Shown one piece after another: positions 1-7,252 of a stretch of DNA of 13,254 nt. The translations under genes and the position numbers were made by a program. The notes under the pieces were generated by a model that saw only the letters and a list, made by a program, of their open reading frames with translations, did no database searches and was not told the origin of the DNA. The stretch comes from Magnetococcales bacterium (GTDB lineage Bacteria; Pseudomonadota; Magnetococcia; Magnetococcales; JADGCH01), in contig JADGCM010000036.1 of the NCBI GenBank assembly GCA_015228995.1, positions 1-13,254 on the forward strand, written 5' to 3'. Each line of letters starts with the position of its first letter. Positions within the stretch are counted from its first letter, which is position 1.

Positions 1-990
1 TCTGGTTTACAGGCGGCGCGGCGCTCTGAGAATATTGGCCTACAGGCGCTGATGCGTATTGCCGGTATCGATAATTCTGGGTCGGAGTCACATTTAACAC
101 CAACCCATATCGGGTTTCAGTTGGGTCCACGTATCAACGCTGGTGGCCGCCTTGGGGTGGGCCTGTTAGGGTCGGAGTTGTTGTTCACTGAGGATCCTAA
201 ACGGGCTGAGGAGATTGCCCGCCAACTGGACCAGTCCAATCGTGATCGACAAGAGATCGAAAAGAAAATCCTGCAGCAGGCATTGGAGCTGGTGGAACGT
301 GAGGGCATGATTGAGCGACGCCTGGGGTTGGTGGTGGCCAGTTCCGAGTGGCACCCAGGGGTAGTGGGTATCGTGGCATCCCGATTGGTGGAGCGGTTTC
401 ATCGTCCCGCTGTGGTTATCGCGCTTGACTTAGTGAGTGGCGAAGGTAAGGGATCGGGTCGTTCGGTTCCTGGGGTGAATCTTTTAGCCGCCATTGAGGC
501 GACAGCGGAGCATTTGCTTCACTTTGGCGGTCATCAAGCTGCTGCAGGTCTGAGCTTGCGCTGTGATCAGGTCGACTCCTTTGCACAACGATTTGACCAA
601 GTGATCCGCCAGCAGAACGACTTGGCCCTATTCCGTCCGACTCTGATCGTGGATGGGTTGTTGCCATTGGCCTATACCGACCACTCGCTGGCGATGCAAC
701 TACAGCAGTTGCAGCCGTTTGGTCCTGGCAATCCGGAGCCTGTTTTTGTGATCGAAAATGTCCATATCAGCCGTACTCAGGTACTCAGGGGGCGGCATAT
801 CCGTTGTCAATTGACGGATCATAAAGGCTGTCGATTAGATGCTATCTCGTTTTCTGCCCTGCCAGGTCCGGTGGGAGAGGCGCTGCTGTCCCATTCTGTC
901 AGGATGGACGTGGCCGGTACCTTGGGGCTGAATCACTATCGGCAGCAGGATCGATTGCAGTTGACCATCAAGGACGTGCGTCTGGTATGA
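1..990 (+). CDS. recJ: Single-stranded-DNA-specific exonuclease RecJ, C-terminal part (5' end outside window)
   Basis: RecJ is a cytoplasmic 5'-to-3' single-strand DNA exonuclease used in recombination and mismatch repair. The reading frame is open from base 1, so this is the last 329 residues of a longer protein; the ATG at 52 is internal. Visible family motifs are the GPRINAGGRL segment (bases 124-153), the DHHA1-type segment with HPGVVGIVASR, GKGSGRS (bases 445-465) and FGGHQAAAG (from base 523), and the C-terminal PFGPGNPEPVF segment typical of RecJ. The N-terminal DHH domain with most metal ligands lies before the window. The stop TGA (988-990) is 10 bases before the next gene, suggesting co-transcription. 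The C-terminal end looks intact. Identification rests on several motifs in the right order. Confidence 0.95.
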   Translation, partial: SGLQAARRSENIGLQALMRIAGIDNSGSESHLTPTHIGFQLGPRINAGGRLGVGLLGSELLFTEDPKRAEEIARQLDQSNRDRQEIEKKILQQALELVEREGMIERRLGLVVASSEWHPGVVGIVASRLVERFHRPAVVIALDLVSGEGKGSGRSVPGVNLLAAIEATAEHLLHFGGHQAAAGLSLRCDQVDSFAQRFDQVIRQQNDLALFRPTLIVDGLLPLAYTDHSLAMQLQQLQPFGPGNPEPVFVIENVHISRTQVLRGRHIRCQLTDHKGCRLDAISFSALPGPVGEALLSHSVRMDVAGTLGLNHYRQQDRLQLTIKDVRLV

Positions 991-1000
991 TGGTGGGTGT

Positions 1001-1840
1001 ATGATGAACGGTTACCGGGTTGCTGCATCGTGGTTGGGAGCGGTTCTGGTGGTGTCATTGGTACTATACGCCGCCGCGTCGCTTTACCTGTTTCTGACGC
1101 AGGAGCAGAAAATTTTCCACCCTATCCGTCAGCTACAGCAGACACCGCAGGATTGGGGGCTGAATTTTGAATCGGTGGTGTTGAGCAGTGAGGGGATACC
1201 GATTCATGGCTGGTGGATAGCTGGTGCTGCTGATCAAACAGCAGTGTTGTTTTGCCATGGTAATAGCGGTAATATAGCCGATGCCGCTGTTGCTGACCGA
1301 TCGCGTCTGCTGCATGAACTGGGCTTGGGAGTGTTTCTCTTCGACTATCGGGGGTATGGCAACAGTAAGGGCACTCCAAGTGAGATTGGTAGCTATCGTG
1401 ATGGTGAAGCGGCGATGCGTTTTTTGGTGGATGAGAAGAAAATTGCCGTTCAACGTCTGCTCCTGTATGGTCATTCGCTGGGCGGTGGGGTCGCGAGCTG
1501 GTTGGCGGTTAACCACCCAGTGCGTGGGGTGATCCTTGAAGGTAGTTTTACTTCCATCGAAGATATGGCTGAGGAACGTTACCCATACCTACCGGTGCGT
1601 CGATTGGCGCGGGTCCATTATAACAATCTGGAGCGCATCTCCTGGCTGCGGGCGCCACTGTTGATCATCCACAGCCGTGATGACGAAGTGGTGGCTTTTG
1701 CTCATGGCCAACGGTTGTTTGCCGCCGCACCGGGGCCAAAAACGTTTTTAGAAATCAGCGGGACCCATAACAGTGGTTTCAACCATTCCGTTGCGGCTAT
1801 CAAACAAGCCGTAACGGCCTTGGCTGGTCTTTATAGGTGA
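1001..1840 (+). CDS. Membrane-anchored alpha/beta hydrolase (Bem46/YfhR/ABHD17-like serine hydrolase)
   Basis: A 279-residue protein with one N-terminal hydrophobic segment (about residues 8-32), followed by the QEQKIFHP motif that often opens this family, and then an alpha/beta-hydrolase fold. Visible catalytic elements are the oxyanion-loop motif HGNSGN, the nucleophile elbow GHSLGG with Ser159, the acid in HSRDDEVV (probably Asp228) and His256 in GTHNSG. All triad residues are present, so an active hydrolase is expected, anchored in the inner membrane. The catalytic domain most likely faces the cytoplasm, but I cannot prove its orientation. Substrate is unknown; family members are described as esterases, thioesterases or lipases. 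The start is ATG 1001, with ATG 1004 as an equal alternative; the Shine-Dalgarno is weak. The gene sits 10 bases after recJ and 10 bases before the next gene, as in an operon. Confidence 0.85.
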   Translation: MMNGYRVAASWLGAVLVVSLVLYAAASLYLFLTQEQKIFHPIRQLQQTPQDWGLNFESVVLSSEGIPIHGWWIAGAADQTAVLFCHGNSGNIADAAVADRSRLLHELGLGVFLFDYRGYGNSKGTPSEIGSYRDGEAAMRFLVDEKKIAVQRLLLYGHSLGGGVASWLAVNHPVRGVILEGSFTSIEDMAEERYPYLPVRRLARVHYNNLERISWLRAPLLIIHSRDDEVVAFAHGQRLFAAAPGPKTFLEISGTHNSGFNHSVAAIKQAVTALAGLYR

Positions 1841-1850
1841 AAGTGACCGT

Positions 1851-2582
1851 GTGGCCATAAAATCGATCACAATTCTTGTCTCTTTGTTGCGTCGTGGTGT
1901 GGTATGGGTGCGGCAGCAGTTGCTGGTGTTGCAACGCAATCCGCGTCTTATTACCGATCCGACGGCGTTGCAGATTGGTGATTACATCCATTTTGGCCAC
2001 TTGTCGCAACCTCTGTTGAATAAAAATAGCTTCCAGGTGGTGGCGATTGATACCGTTGTCCTAGATAGCGTTCGGCAATCGGTCTTGACGCTTGTTGGTG
2101 AGGAGGGACCGAACTGTTATCTCACCGTGGCTGAGTCCGATCATGCCGATGCGCCGGTATTGCGCATTGGTTGTTACATTGCGGATCGACATGTAGGCCA
2201 TCTATTTGATCTTGACCAATTAGCTTTATTACTTGAGGAACAAAAAGAGCTACCCCATGCGCTAAAACGACGGAGCGAATTGCCGATGTTGCCCGGGTGG
2301 ACGGCGGATCGTTATTATCAGTCGATTCATGCTGTCAGTGGCATCCGGCACCGAGGAGACTTCCGTAACAGCGCCTTCATGCCTTTACCGGTGGAGGGGG
2401 AGGGATTCGATTATTACCTGCTGCTCAGCCAAGATCATAGCCATGCGGTCGCTATTGAGGTCAATGATGAGGGCCATATCGCGTTGTCGCTTATGGTGCA
2501 GCTGTTGCCGGAAGCGATTGAGCGTATCGAACGGTTTTCCACCACTAGAAAGCCATTGATACGTTCCTTTATGCCGTATTGA
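1851..2582 (+). CDS. Conserved-looking hypothetical protein (possibly DUF4178-like)
   Basis: I do not recognise this 243-residue protein with certainty. It starts at GTG 1851, preceded by an AGGTGA run (1835-1840) about 10 bases upstream. The first 25 residues are basic and amphipathic rather than a clear membrane helix. Residues about 38-110 read like a small beta-rich domain: LQIGDYIHFG, then FQVVAIDTV, then CYLTVAE. That pattern resembles DUF4178-type domains, in which a GD-x-hydrophobic turn is followed by strands and a Trp/Tyr-Leu-x-Val-E segment; this is a resemblance only. The second half contains RRSELPMLPGWTADRYY and FDYYLLLSQDHSHAVAIEV and is also predicted to be soluble. The gene is 10 bases after the hydrolase gene and is followed by a repeat-filled gap, so it looks like the last gene of the recJ-hydrolase group. 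Codon use is like its neighbours and the frame is intact. Confidence 0.7.
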   Translation: MAIKSITILVSLLRRGVVWVRQQLLVLQRNPRLITDPTALQIGDYIHFGHLSQPLLNKNSFQVVAIDTVVLDSVRQSVLTLVGEEGPNCYLTVAESDHADAPVLRIGCYIADRHVGHLFDLDQLALLLEEQKELPHALKRRSELPMLPGWTADRYYQSIHAVSGIRHRGDFRNSAFMPLPVEGEGFDYYLLLSQDHSHAVAIEVNDEGHIALSLMVQLLPEAIERIERFSTTRKPLIRSFMPY

Positions 2583-2641
2583 ATCTTGTGGAGGAGTGTG
2601 GTATAAGCGGTGCCGCTGGATCGCGGGGCTTGCTAAACACA

Positions 2642-2740
2642 CCCCTCACCCTGCCCTCTCCCGCAAGGGGAGAGGGTGAAAAGAGGCTGCTTCATGCCCC
2701 CCTCTCCACCTGTGGGAGAGGGGGCTGGGGGGTGAGGGGG
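2642..2740. repeat. Composite palindromic intergenic repeat, full copy 1
   Basis: Two hairpin units lie in inverted orientation around a linker of about 20 bases. The left unit begins CCCCTCACCC and carries the stem CCCTCTCCC (2654-2662) with GGGAGAGGG (2668-2676). The right unit carries CCCCCTCTCC then GGGAGAGGGGG and ends GGGGGGTGAGGGG. The outer CCCTCACC and GGTGAGGG sequences are also complementary, so the whole unit could fold as one long structure. Nearly the same sequence recurs at 5387-5486, and half or partial copies occur at 3973, 9855 and 13171. There is no coding capacity or transposase; it looks like a non-autonomous MITE/REP-like element in the gap before metK. Confidence 0.9.
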
Positions 2741-2795
2741 AGTTAGGTGTCCCCCGGACGCTAAAATAATTCTGATTGATAGGGGTAGTAGACAC

Positions 2796-3965
2796 ATGGC
2801 ACGTAATTATTTATTCACTTCCGAATCTGTATCCGAAGGACATCCAGACAAGGTAGCGGATCAGATATCCGATGCGGTATTGGATGCGCTGTTGGCGCAG
2901 GATGCCACCAGCCGGGTTGCTTGCGAGACGCTCATCACCACCGGCATGGCTGTTATCGCGGGCGAAATTACCACCCGTGCGGTGGTCGATTACACCGAGG
3001 TGGTGCGCCGCACCATCCGGCAAATTGGTTATACATCGGCTGATCAGATGGGGTTTGATGCCGCCAGTTGTGCGGTATTGGTATCGTTAGATAAACAATC
3101 TCCCGATATTGCCCAGGGGGTTGACCGGCAGGTTGGTAATGAGCTTGATCAGGGCGCTGGTGATCAGGGGCTGATGTTTGGTTATGCCTGTGATGAAACC
3201 GCTGTGCTGATGCCCGCACCGATCTACTACGCCCATCGTATTATGGAGCGGCAGGCTGAGGTGCGTCGCTCGGGTCGGTTACCGTGGCTGCGTCCGGATG
3301 CCAAATCACAGGTCACCATCCGCTACGAAGAGGATCGTCCGGTTGCGATTGATGCGGTAGTGGTGTCAACCCAACATGCTGCCGATGTTAGCCATAAGAC
3401 CATCGAAGAGGCGGTCATTGAGGAGATCGTCAAGCCTTCCCTTCCTGCCAATTTGTTGCAGAATAACCCACGTTACTATATTAATCCAACTGGTCGGTTC
3501 GTGGTCGGCGGGCCGGTGGGCGATTGTGGTTTGACTGGACGTAAGATCATCGTTGATACTTACGGTGGTATGGGGCATCACGGCGGTGGTGCTTTCTCCG
3601 GTAAGGATCCGTCGAAGGTAGACCGCTCTTCAGCTTATATGGGGCGTTATCTCGCTAAAAATATCGTGGCGGCCGGGTTAGCACGTCGCTGTGAGGTGCA
3701 GGTAGCATACGCTATCGGTGTGGCGCAGCCGGTGTCGCTGATGATTGAGACTTTCGGTACCGGTCGTGTTGCCGATGACCGTATTGCGGAGCTGGTACGG
3801 CAGATGTTTGATATGCGGCCGCGTGCCATCATTCAGCAACTTGATCTGCTACGGCCTATCTACCAGAAAAGTGCTGCTTACGGCCATTTTGGACGGGAGT
3901 TACCGGAATTTACCTGGGAACGCACCGATCGGGCCGATGCCCTGCGGGCCGCCGCCGGAATCTGA
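2796..3965 (+). CDS. metK: S-adenosylmethionine synthetase (methionine adenosyltransferase)
   Basis: MetK makes S-adenosylmethionine from ATP and methionine in the cytoplasm, feeding nearly all methylations. The 389-residue length is close to the usual bacterial size of about 384. Visible signatures are SEGHPDKVADQISDA at residues 13-27 (His16 and Asp18 match the catalytic/metal region), GAGDQG at 120-125 (family signature 1) and GGGAFSGKDPSKVDRS starting at 263 (signature 2, phosphate-binding loop). The start ATG 2796 is preceded by AGGGG (2781-2785), and the MARNYLFTSESVSEGHPDK opening is canonical. Downstream, after a 105-base gap, lies ahcY, which removes the S-adenosylhomocysteine left by methyltransferases. 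The pair therefore covers two steps of the activated methyl cycle and is probably one transcript. The upstream gap holds a palindromic repeat, and no SAM riboswitch was recognised in it. No key residue is missing. Confidence 0.98.
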   Translation: MARNYLFTSESVSEGHPDKVADQISDAVLDALLAQDATSRVACETLITTGMAVIAGEITTRAVVDYTEVVRRTIRQIGYTSADQMGFDAASCAVLVSLDKQSPDIAQGVDRQVGNELDQGAGDQGLMFGYACDETAVLMPAPIYYAHRIMERQAEVRRSGRLPWLRPDAKSQVTIRYEEDRPVAIDAVVVSTQHAADVSHKTIEEAVIEEIVKPSLPANLLQNNPRYYINPTGRFVVGGPVGDCGLTGRKIIVDTYGGMGHHGGGAFSGKDPSKVDRSSAYMGRYLAKNIVAAGLARRCEVQVAYAIGVAQPVSLMIETFGTGRVADDRIAELVRQMFDMRPRAIIQQLDLLRPIYQKSAAYGHFGRELPEFTWERTDRADALRAAAGI

Positions 3966-3972
3966 AACTTTA

Positions 3973-4015
3973 CCCTCACCCCCCGGTCCCCTCTCCCACA
4001 GGTGGAGAGGGGGAG
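3973..4015. repeat. Half copy of the palindromic intergenic repeat, inverted relative to right half of copy 1
   Basis: The sequence runs CCCTCACCCCCC, a short variable step, then CCCCTCTCCCAC (3988-3999), a two-base loop AG, and GTGGAGAGGGGG (4002-4013). The hairpin part is an exact reverse complement of the right-half hairpin of the copy at 2642-2740. Only one unit is present, and the partner unit and linker are missing. It occupies nearly half of the metK-ahcY gap. It has no following T run, so it is not a classical intrinsic terminator. Confidence 0.85.
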
Positions 4016-4070
4016 TCGGAATTATGAGTACCTCCTAGAAAGAATTATTGAGACAAAGGAACGATTGTTT

Positions 4071-5363
4071 ATGAACGGAGCGGATTATAAAGTCGCCGAT
4101 TTGACGTTGGCTGGCTGGGGTCGCAAGGAAATTGCTATTGCCGAGACCGAGATGCCGGGGCTGATGGCGTTGCGTCGGGAGTATGCTGACAAGCAGCCCT
4201 TAGCTGGGGCGCGTATCGCTGGCTGTCTACACATGACCATCCAGACAGCGGTGCTGATCGAGACCTTGACCAAGCTGGGTGCCGAAGTGCGTTGGTCGTC
4301 ATGCAACATCTTCTCAACCCAGGATCATGCGGCGGCAGCGATTGCAGCGGCGGGGGTGCCGGTGTTTGCCTGGAAAGGGGAGACCGAGGAGGAGGCTTGG
4401 TGGTGTATTGATCAGACCATCGTCGGTCCAAACGGCTGGCGCCCCAACATGCTGCTGGACGATGGCGGTGATCTCACCCTGGTCATGCACGACAAATATC
4501 CGCAGTTGCTCGCTGAGGTGCGGGGCCTGTCAGAGGAGACCACCACTGGGGTGCATCGTCTTTATGAAATGATGGCCAAGGGTGCCCTCAAAGTACCAGC
4601 TTTTAACGTCAACGATTCGGTTACCAAATCAAAATTCGATAATCTCTACGGTTGCCGTGAATCGTTGGTCGATGGCATTAAACGTGCCACCGACGTGATG
4701 ATCGCGGGCAAAATTGTGGTGGTGTGCGGCTATGGTGATGTCGGTAAGGGATGTGCCCAGTCATTGCGTGGTCTTGGGGCCATCGTCTGGGTTACCGAGA
4801 TCGATCCGATCTGCGCCCTGCAGGCTTCTATGGAGGGTTACCGCGTCGTGACCATGGACGAGGCGGCATCGGTGGCGGATATCTTCGTGACGGCGACCGG
4901 CAACGTCGATGTCATCACCCGTTCGCACATGGATCGGATGAAAGATCAGTCGATCATCTGTAATATCGGCCACTTCGACTCGGAGATCGATATTGCCAGT
5001 ATCCGTGGTCTGCCGTGGGAGAATATCAAGCCTCAGGTCGACCATGTCATCTTCCCAGATGGCAAGCGGCTGATCGTGCTGGCCGAGGGGCGGTTGGTCA
5101 ACCTGGGTTGTGCCACCGGTCATCCCAGTTTTGTGATGTCTAATTCCTTTACCAATCAGGTACTGGCCCAGATCGAGTTGTGGAACAATCCAGGCAAATA
5201 CCCGGTCAATGTCTACGTATTACCGAAGCATCTCGATGAAAAGGTAGCGCGGCTGCATTTGGATAAATTGGGGGCCCATATTACCCGTCTGACGGCCAAG
5301 CAGGCTGCTTATATTGGGGTATCGGTGGACGGGCCATTCAAACCGGAGATTTATCGGTATTAG
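4071..5363 (+). CDS. ahcY: Adenosylhomocysteinase (S-adenosylhomocysteine hydrolase)
   Basis: AhcY splits S-adenosylhomocysteine into adenosine and homocysteine, using tightly bound NAD+ in the cytoplasm. This relieves product inhibition of methyltransferases and returns homocysteine to methionine synthesis. Visible features are the N-terminal VADLTLAGWGRKEIAIAE block, the substrate region with CNIFSTQDHAAAA, the NVNDSVTKSKFDNLYGCRES block, the NAD-binding loop GYGDVGKG at residues 220-227, and the C-terminal DGPFKPEIYRY, close to the canonical ending that completes the partner's NAD site. ATG 4071 was chosen because homology begins there and AAGGA (4056-4060) lies 10 bases upstream; a longer frame opening at GTG 4002 starts inside the repeat. 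At 430 residues it is the shorter form, near eukaryotic enzymes in length; many proteobacterial enzymes are around 465-475 residues because of an extra insert. It lies downstream of metK. Confidence 0.97.
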   Translation: MNGADYKVADLTLAGWGRKEIAIAETEMPGLMALRREYADKQPLAGARIAGCLHMTIQTAVLIETLTKLGAEVRWSSCNIFSTQDHAAAAIAAAGVPVFAWKGETEEEAWWCIDQTIVGPNGWRPNMLLDDGGDLTLVMHDKYPQLLAEVRGLSEETTTGVHRLYEMMAKGALKVPAFNVNDSVTKSKFDNLYGCRESLVDGIKRATDVMIAGKIVVVCGYGDVGKGCAQSLRGLGAIVWVTEIDPICALQASMEGYRVVTMDEAASVADIFVTATGNVDVITRSHMDRMKDQSIICNIGHFDSEIDIASIRGLPWENIKPQVDHVIFPDGKRLIVLAEGRLVNLGCATGHPSFVMSNSFTNQVLAQIELWNNPGKYPVNVYVLPKHLDEKVARLHLDKLGAHITRLTAKQAAYIGVSVDGPFKPEIYRY

Positions 5364-5386
5364 GCATGGTGTTGTTTTCCCTTGCG

Positions 5387-5486
5387 CCCCCCTCACCCTA
5401 CCCTCTCCCACAAGGGGAGAGGGTGAAGATGCCGCTTCACGCTCCCCCTCTCCACCTGTGGGAGAGGGGGTTGGGGGGTGAGGGGG
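5387..5486. repeat. Composite palindromic intergenic repeat, full copy 2, overlapping the 5' end of queC
   Basis: This is a direct repeat of the element at 2642-2740 with only scattered differences. The left hairpin is CCCTCTCCC (5401-5409) with GGGGAGAGGG (5414-5423). A linker of about 18 bases contains GCCGCTTCACGC, and the right hairpin is CCCCCTCTCC...GGGAGAGGGGG, ending in GGGGGGTGAGGGGG. It begins about 23 bases after the ahcY stop and ends only 17 bases before the first conserved queC codon (5504). It is open in the queC frame, so part or all of it is probably translated. Confidence 0.9.
5414..5431 (+). promoter_or_regulatory. Repeat-derived ribosome binding site and start codon for queC
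   Basis: The right arm of the left repeat hairpin, GGGGAGAGGG (5414-5423), is a strong Shine-Dalgarno-like purine run. Six bases after its AGAGG core lies ATG 5429, in the queC frame. No ATG, GTG or TTG occurs in frame between TTG 5471 and the conserved queC sequence starting at 5504. The repeat is therefore the best candidate source of the initiation signal. Because the purine run is also half of a stem, its access to ribosomes could depend on folding. This is inference from sequence only. Confidence 0.5.
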
Positions 5487-6196
5487 AAGGCGGGGGCTGT
5501 CCCAAAAAAGCTGTCGTACTGCTCTCTGGTGGTATGGACTCGGCTGCCTGCCTCTACTGGGCCAAGGAGCAGGGGTGGCAGGTTTATGCACTCAGTGTCG
5601 GCTACGGGCAGCGGCATGCGGTTGAGTTGCAGTCCGCCCAGAGGCTGGCGCAGGCGTTGCCCGTGGTGCAGCACTTGTGCTTGGAGCTCAACCTGCGTGC
5701 CATGCGTGGCTCGGCTTTGACCGACGATATTCCGGTGCCTGTTGCCGGCACGCCTGCCACTGATGCAACAGCCACCACGATTCCGGTGACTTATGTGCCG
5801 GCCCGTAACACCATTCTGCTGTCTTTGGCTTTAGGTTGGGCGGAAAGTCTTGGTGCTCATGATTTGGTCATTGGCGTCAATGCCGTCGATTACTCGGGCT
5901 ATCCGGACTGCCGTCCGGAGTTTGTGTCAACTTTTGAGAGACTAGCAAACATTGCTACCCGTGCTGGTGTTGAGGGGCAACCGTTTCGGCTCCATGCCCC
6001 TTTGCTTTACTGTTCAAAAAGCGAGATTGTTACCATGGGTCTGGCCCTGGGGGTTGATTTTTCCCTCACCTCTTCCTGTTACGACCCCGATATGGACGGG
6101 CGGGCGTGTGCTGCTTGTGATGCTTGCCGGTTACGCCTAGCCGGTTTCCGCGCTGCGGGTTATGCCGACCCCATTCGTTATCGTGTCGCAACCTGA
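5429..6196 (+). CDS. queC: 7-cyano-7-deazaguanine synthase (preQ0 synthase) with repeat-encoded N-terminal extension
   Basis: QueC converts 7-carboxy-7-deazaguanine plus ammonia to preQ0 with ATP, on the route to queuosine in tRNA. Visible are the PP-loop LLSGGMDSA (starting at base 5519), the VPARNTILLSLALGWAE block, the GVNAVDYSGYPDCRPEF block, and the zinc-binding cysteine cluster in SSCYDPDMDGRACAACDACRLRLAGF near the C terminus. The family core is about 230 residues and normally opens M-x-KKAVVLLSGG. Here KKAVVLLSGG (from 5504) has no start codon directly before it. Starts further upstream are ATG 5429 (chosen, good Shine-Dalgarno, 255 residues), ATG 5366 (276 residues, poor Shine-Dalgarno), GTG 5423 and TTG 5471. 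Any of these adds about 11-46 residues encoded by the palindromic repeat, rich in Pro, Gly, Leu and Arg. The catalytic core is intact, so function is likely if the extension is tolerated. The end overlaps tilS by 35 bases. Confidence 0.93.
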   Translation: MPLHAPPLHLWERGLGGEGEGGGCPKKAVVLLSGGMDSAACLYWAKEQGWQVYALSVGYGQRHAVELQSAQRLAQALPVVQHLCLELNLRAMRGSALTDDIPVPVAGTPATDATATTIPVTYVPARNTILLSLALGWAESLGAHDLVIGVNAVDYSGYPDCRPEFVSTFERLANIATRAGVEGQPFRLHAPLLYCSKSEIVTMGLALGVDFSLTSSCYDPDMDGRACAACDACRLRLAGFRAAGYADPIRYRVAT

Positions 6197-7220
6197 TCGG
6201 CTGCTGCGACGCTTCCAGCAACTGGTTCGGCCCGTTATTCGAGAATGTGGTATCGACCGCTTGGTGGTTGCCTACTCCGGCGGTGCCGACTCAACGGCGC
6301 TGCTGAACCTGTTTTACCGATCCGATCTGTTGCCACCCATGGCCCTGTATGCGGCCCACTTCGATCATGGGCTGCGTCCTGACTCCCAGCAAGACGCCGA
6401 TTTTACCGAGGCCATGGCCCGCCAATTGGGGGTGGCTTTTATCGGCGGCCGCTGGCAGGAAACAAGTCACCAAGGTAATTTACAGGATCAAGCCCGCCAA
6501 GCCCGTTACCGTTTTTTAGTCGATGTCGCACGTTCTGTTGGCGCTCGTTATATCGTTACCGGACACCATCAGGACGACCAAGCCGAGACCTTACTGGACC
6601 GTTTGCTGCGCGGCAGCGGTATCCATGGCCTGACGGCCATGCCACCACGGCGATTACTGGCTCATGATGTCTACGTGTGGCGACCACTGCTATCGTGGCG
6701 TCGGCAGCAGTTGCGTTTGTGGTTGCAGCAGCAGCAGATATCCTGGCGTGAGGAGAGCAGCAACAGCCGCCCCGTCTATCGGCGTAACTGCCTGCGGTTG
6801 TTAGCGATGCCGGTATTGAAACAATGCGCTGGCTATGACCCGGTACCACAGCTGACGGCAACCGTGGCGGTTATGGCGCAGGCCAATGCCGCGCTTGATT
6901 GGCTGCTGGATCAGTACGAACCGACCCTTGATCTGCGCTATGATCCTCCTGGGGTGATTTCTCTGTCGCGACCAGCACTGGCCAAATTACCAGATGAGGC
7001 CATTGTCCGTTGTCTATTACGCCGCTACCATACCTTGGTGGGAACGGGGCGGCCGTCACCGGGTGGACGGGCGCGGCTGGCCTTTGTCAATTTAGTACAG
7101 CGTGGCCATGATCATGAACTGTTGCGACTTTCCGGAGTGGCGGTGGAGCAACACCTGGAACGCGTATTGTTCTCCATAACGGATGCCCCGCTGCGGCAAC
7201 CGGCAACGGCCGGGCCATGA
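6162..7220 (+). CDS. tilS: tRNA(Ile)-lysidine synthase, short form
   Basis: TilS uses ATP and lysine to modify C34 of the tRNA-Ile with anticodon CAU into lysidine, so that it reads AUA; this is normally essential. Visible are the PP-loop YSGGADSTALL (SGGADS at residues 39-44), HFDHGLRPDSQQDADF, and the signature GHHQDDQAETLLDRLLRGSG (His135, His136, Asp138, Asp139), then GLTAMPPRR. After about residue 215 comes a helical region like the TilS substrate-binding domain. At 352 residues it is shorter than the roughly 430-residue enterobacterial enzyme and appears to lack the separate C-terminal domain, as in other short TilS proteins. ATG 6162 overlaps queC by 35 bases in another frame. GTG 6183 is an alternative start with a 14-base overlap. 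The overlap suggests translational coupling to queC, another PP-loop tRNA-modification enzyme. Confidence 0.95.
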   Translation: MPTPFVIVSQPDRLLRRFQQLVRPVIRECGIDRLVVAYSGGADSTALLNLFYRSDLLPPMALYAAHFDHGLRPDSQQDADFTEAMARQLGVAFIGGRWQETSHQGNLQDQARQARYRFLVDVARSVGARYIVTGHHQDDQAETLLDRLLRGSGIHGLTAMPPRRLLAHDVYVWRPLLSWRRQQLRLWLQQQQISWREESSNSRPVYRRNCLRLLAMPVLKQCAGYDPVPQLTATVAVMAQANAALDWLLDQYEPTLDLRYDPPGVISLSRPALAKLPDEAIVRCLLRRYHTLVGTGRPSPGGRARLAFVNLVQRGHDHELLRLSGVAVEQHLERVLFSITDAPLRQPATAGP

Positions 7221-7252
7221 TTCTTGAACTTTTCGGGCGCAATCCTTAAATC

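Noticed and set aside
2654..2676. Repeat hairpins as intrinsic terminators
   Set aside because: Stems are strong and G/C-rich, but none of the copies is followed by a T run on the coding strand.
2583..2795. SAM riboswitch or clear promoter before metK
   Set aside because: The repeat fills the middle. TAAAAT at 2762-2767 could be a -10 box, but no -35 hexamer lies at suitable spacing and no riboswitch pattern was seen.
3745..4038. Open frame overlapping the metK 3' end and the half repeat
   Set aside because: It is out of frame with metK, covered by strongly conserved metK coding sequence, and its tail is translated repeat.
4002..4070. Longer ahcY opening at GTG 4002
   Set aside because: It begins inside the repeat hairpin and adds 23 residues without family similarity; ATG 4071 has a Shine-Dalgarno and the canonical AhcY N terminus.
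3966..4070. SAH riboswitch before ahcY
   Set aside because: Nearly half the gap is the palindromic half-repeat and the remaining 55 bases show no recognisable SAH-riboswitch core.
2642..5486. CRISPR array
   Set aside because: Repeats are kilobases apart, self-complementary, and variable in form; there are no regular spacers or cas genes.
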